A stretch of 8,422 nucleotides of DNA, from NCBI GenBank assembly GCA_016880395.1, contig JAEHDN010000177.1, positions 1-8,422 on the forward strand, given 5' to 3'. A program made the position numbers and the translations under genes. Source of the stretch: Candidatus Eiseniibacteriota bacterium. GTDB taxonomy: Bacteria > Eisenbacteria > RBG-16-71-46 > SZUA-252. Below the pieces are notes generated by a model. It saw nothing but the letters and a program-made list of their open reading frames with translations, was not told the DNA's origin and did not search any database. This document shows, piece by piece, positions 6,093 through 8,422 of this stretch (its first letter is position 1; each line of letters begins with the position of its first letter).

Positions 6093-7486
6093 GCCCGGAC
6101 CGCTACGACGTCGCGATCCTGGGAGGAGGGCCGGGCGGCTACGTGGCCGCGATCCGCGCGGGGCAGCTCGGCCTCAGGACGGTCGTGATCGAGAAGGACA
6201 AGGTGGGCGGGACGTGCCTCCACGTGGGGTGCATTCCGACCAAGGCGCTCCTCGAGGCGGCCGAGGTGCTCACCCAGTGCAAGAAGGCGGGGGAGTTCGG
6301 CATCCGGGTCGCCGAGGCGACGCTCGACCTGAAGGCCGCGATGGAGCGCAAGGACCGGGTCGTGAAGAAGGGCCTCATGGGCACCGAGTCGCTCCTTCGC
6401 AAGCACAAGGTCGTGACCCTGAAGGGAACCGGGTGTCTCCTCGGCCCGAAGACGATCGAGGTGCGCGACGGGAGCGGCGGGACGCAGACCGTCGAGGCGG
6501 GGGCCGTCGTGCTCGCGACCGGATCGCGCGTGGGATCGCTTCCGATGGCGCCGGTCGACGGCCGCGTCGTCCTCTCGAGCGACGACATCCTCTCGCTCGA
6601 CCGGATCCCGGAGTCCTTGCTCGTGATCGGCGCGGGCGCCGTGGGCGTCGAGTTCGCGTCGATCTACCACGCGTTCGGATCGAAGGTCATGCTGATCGAG
6701 CGGCTGCCCCGCCTCGTGCCGGTCGAGGACGAGGAAGTGTCCCAGGTGCTGCTCAGGTCCTTCACGCGGCAGGGGATCGAGGTCCACGTAGGGGCCGATC
6801 TCAAGAGCGTGCGCGTCGAAGGGGACGCCGCCTGGAGCGAGTTCGAGGTGAAAGGCGAGATGAAGCGGGTCCGGACCGAGCGGGTCCTCATGGCCGCGGG
6901 CCGGAAGCCGGTCACCGACGGCATCGGATTCGAGGCCGCGGGCGTGAAGGTGGAGCGGGGCTTCGTCCCCGTGAACGAGTTCATGGAGACGAACGTTCCC
7001 GGCGTCTACGCCATCGGTGACATCGTTCCGACCGCCGCGCTCGCGCACGTCGCATCGCACGAGGGGATCGTCGCCGTGGAGCGCATCGCTGGGAAGAAGA
7101 CACACCCGGTCAACTACAACGCGATCCCGAACTGCACCTACTGCCATCCCCAGATCGCCAGCGTGGGGATGACCGAGGCTCAGGCGCGCGCCACGGGACG
7201 CGAGGTCAAGGTGGGCAAGTTCCCCTTCACGGCGAGCACCAAGGCGAGCATCCTCGGACAGGGGGAGGGCTTCGTGAAGACGATCGCCGACGCGAAGACG
7301 GGCGAGATCCTGGGCACCCACATCATCGGAGTCCTCGCGACGGAACAGATCGCGGAATCGGTGGTCGCGCGTCACTTCGAGGCGACCGCGCTCGAGCTGG
7401 CGGAAGTGGTGCACGCGCACCCGACGCTGGCCGAGGCCACGATGGAGGCTAGTTTTGGAACCGACGGGCGCTCCATCCACATCTGA
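6089..7486 (+). CDS. lpdA: Dihydrolipoyl dehydrogenase (E3)
   Basis: E3 reoxidises the dihydrolipoyl arms of pyruvate and other 2-oxoacid dehydrogenase complexes or of the glycine cleavage system, passing electrons through FAD to NAD+. The 465-aa product has normal length. It shows the FAD-binding GGGPGG (12-17), the redox disulfide Cys43/Cys48 in GGTCLHVGCIPTKALL, the NAD-binding GAGAVG (181-186) followed by Glu188, the second FAD motif VYAIGD, and the dimer-interface catalytic pair His444/Glu449 in HAHPTLAEA. His45 and Thr51 are mild variations of the common CLNVGCIPSK. The GTG start has GGAG 8 nt upstream and overlaps the GAF gene by 4 bp. Its last ten codons include GCT AGT TTT, unusually AT-rich for this gene, just where the lipA start signal lies. 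No E1 or E2 gene is in the window. Confidence 0.95.
   Translation: MSPDRYDVAILGGGPGGYVAAIRAGQLGLRTVVIEKDKVGGTCLHVGCIPTKALLEAAEVLTQCKKAGEFGIRVAEATLDLKAAMERKDRVVKKGLMGTESLLRKHKVVTLKGTGCLLGPKTIEVRDGSGGTQTVEAGAVVLATGSRVGSLPMAPVDGRVVLSSDDILSLDRIPESLLVIGAGAVGVEFASIYHAFGSKVMLIERLPRLVPVEDEEVSQVLLRSFTRQGIEVHVGADLKSVRVEGDAAWSEFEVKGEMKRVRTERVLMAAGRKPVTDGIGFEAAGVKVERGFVPVNEFMETNVPGVYAIGDIVPTAALAHVASHEGIVAVERIAGKKTHPVNYNAIPNCTYCHPQIASVGMTEAQARATGREVKVGKFPFTASTKASILGQGEGFVKTIADAKTGEILGTHIIGVLATEQIAESVVARHFEATALELAEVVHAHPTLAEATMEASFGTDGRSIHI
7444..7448 (+). promoter_or_regulatory. Shine-Dalgarno supporting a TTG start for lipA
   Basis: GGAGG lies six bases before TTG at 7455-7457, in an AT-rich patch within the end of lpdA. 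The other in-frame start candidate, GTG at 7533, has no SD and directly follows a GC hairpin. Confidence 0.55.
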
Positions 7487-8422
7487 CGCCGCCGCGGCGA
7501 ACGGCCCGGCCGGCGCGGGCGACCGCGCCGCCGTGTCCGGCGATCGTCGCAAGGAGGCGGGGGAGAAGCGGAAGCCGCTCCGCGCCTACGAGCCGCTCAC
7601 GCTGACGCCCCCCGGGCCGCGACGGCCCGACTGGCTCCGCGCGCGCATCCCGTCGGGCAAGGAGTACCAGGAGACCAAGGGGATCCTCCGCACACTCGAT
7701 CTCCACACGGTCTGCGAGAGCGCCAACTGCCCGAACATCGGCGACTGCTTCTCGCGCCACACGGCCACGTTCCTGATCCTCGGCAACGTCTGTACGCGCG
7801 CCTGCCCGTTCTGCGACATCCGGAGCGGCAAGCCCCTGCCGATCGACCCGGACGAGCCCGAGCGCGTGGCGGACGCCTCGCGGCGCCTGGGTCTCCACTA
7901 CGTGGTGGTGACGTCGGTGAATCGGGACGAGCTCGAGGACGGCGGCGCCGAGCACTTCGCGAAGACGATCCGCGCGATCCACGAGGCGATTCCGAGCGCC
8001 AAGGTCGAGGTGCTGATCCCCGACTTCCTCGGCGACCTTGCCGCGCTCCGGACCGTGCTCGAAGCGCGCCCCGACGTGCTGAACCACAACCTCGAGACCG
8101 TGAAGCGGCTCTACAAGCGCGTGCGCCCCGCCGGGCGCTACGAGCGATCGCTCGAGCTCTTGCGTCGCGCGGCCGCGTGGACGCCGTCGATCCCGGCGAA
8201 GTCGGGGATCATGGTCGGGATCGGCGAGACGGTCGAGGAAGTGGAGGAGCTGCTCCGGGACCTGCACGCGCAGGGCGTGTCGATGACGACCCTGGGCCAG
8301 TACCTGCCGCCGTCGAAGAGCCACCTCCCGCTCGAGCGCTACGTCGCCCCCGAGGAGTTCGCTCATTACCGGGAGTACGGCCTCGCCCTCGGCATCCGCC
8401 AGGTCGCGTCGGGGCCGCTCGT
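7455..8422 (+). CDS. lipA: Lipoyl synthase (radical SAM), 3' end outside the window
   Basis: LipA inserts two sulfurs into protein-bound octanoyl groups to make lipoyl cofactors, the arms that Lpd reoxidises. Counting from TTG 7455, the auxiliary-cluster cysteines are 87, 92 and 98 (CESANCPNIGDC) and the radical-SAM CxxxCxxC cysteines are 113, 117 and 120 (CTRACPFC). Further landmarks are VTSVNRDELEDGGAEHF, LNHNLETV, KSGIMVGIGE and TLGQYLPPSKSHLPL. The window ends after VASGPL, just before the RSSY motif whose serine is the unusual auxiliary-cluster ligand, so that residue cannot be checked. About 322 codons are present. TTG is preferred for its SD; it gives a 32-bp overlap with lpdA and a low-complexity Ala/Gly leader. 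GTG 7533 would give a leader 26 residues shorter and a 46-nt gap. The function is firm, the start is not. Confidence 0.93.
   Translation, partial: MEPTGAPSTSDAAAANGPAGAGDRAAVSGDRRKEAGEKRKPLRAYEPLTLTPPGPRRPDWLRARIPSGKEYQETKGILRTLDLHTVCESANCPNIGDCFSRHTATFLILGNVCTRACPFCDIRSGKPLPIDPDEPERVADASRRLGLHYVVVTSVNRDELEDGGAEHFAKTIRAIHEAIPSAKVEVLIPDFLGDLAALRTVLEARPDVLNHNLETVKRLYKRVRPAGRYERSLELLRRAAAWTPSIPAKSGIMVGIGETVEEVEELLRDLHAQGVSMTTLGQYLPPSKSHLPLERYVAPEEFAHYREYGLALGIRQVASGPL
7511..7530 (+). other. Perfect GC hairpin with a GCGA (GNRA) loop
   Basis: CGGCGCGG pairs fully with CCGCGCCG around a GCGA tetraloop: an 8-bp all-GC stem ending 2 nt before the GTG at 7533. No T-run follows, so it does not look like an intrinsic terminator. 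It would lie inside the lipA reading frame if TTG 7455 is the start, or would mask GTG 7533 if that is used. Chance formation is possible at this GC content. Confidence 0.4.

Noticed and set aside
5720..7552. A 610-residue open frame on the - strand opposite the GAF gene and lpdA.
   Set aside because: It is a mirror frame produced by high third-position GC in lpdA. Its translation is rich in Arg, His and Asp with no motif, while the + strand product has all E3 motifs.
7449..8366. A 305-residue open frame on the - strand opposite lipA.
   Set aside because: The + strand carries every LipA cysteine motif that fits within the window; the antisense translation shows none.

Overview
This is a GC-rich bacterial window, about 65-70% GC over most of its length. 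It carries seven co-directional genes on the + strand and a two-gene envelope operon on the - strand, diverging from a spacer of roughly 290 bp. A lipobox lipoprotein and an outer-membrane beta-barrel protein ending in Phe point to a diderm (Gram-negative-type) organism. Frequent GTG starts, very high third-position GC and the gene mix suit an uncultured high-GC lineage (for example the Eisenbacteria/Gemmatimonadota neighbourhood). That placement is a guess, because no taxonomic marker is present.

Left edge (1-150): about 120 bp of markedly lower GC (49% by hand count) encodes a fragment typical of large cyclase/AAA ATPase-TPR signalling proteins. It runs head-on into the 3' part of a - strand lipoprotein gene, and both reading frames lose family-like sequence at about 125-150. 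This is most simply a chimeric assembly join, less likely a real recombination scar.

Minus-strand pair (125-1700): an outer-membrane beta-barrel protein of 200 aa is followed after 1 bp by a lipoprotein built of repeated carboxypeptidase-regulatory-like beta-sandwich domains.

Spacer (1701-1993): it holds the translation signal of the barrel gene, an imperfect 20-bp dyad, a G-rich stretch and a possible -10 box for the rightward operon.

Plus-strand operon (1994 to the window end): URO-D superfamily protein with an HxC...C zinc-ligand pattern, aspartate 1-decarboxylase (panD), long NfeD membrane serine protease, slipin (SPFH/stomatin), fRMsr-like GAF protein, dihydrolipoyl dehydrogenase (lpdA) and lipoyl synthase (lipA, cut by the window end). 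The genes are tightly linked: a 10-bp overlap, three GTGA 4-bp overlaps, one 13-nt gap and probably a 32-bp overlap. The metabolic theme is acyl-carrier cofactors: PanD supplies beta-alanine for coenzyme A, LipA makes lipoyl groups and Lpd reoxidises them in 2-oxoacid dehydrogenases. The NfeD-slipin pair is a known membrane quality-control partnership inserted in the middle. The GAF protein may repair oxidised free methionine or sense a small ligand.

I see no convincing new mobile element, defence system, CRISPR array, tRNA or rRNA. The points most worth checking are the chimeric left edge, the zinc-type motif in the URO-D protein, the placement of NfeD-slipin among cofactor genes, and the start and hairpin at the lpdA-lipA junction.
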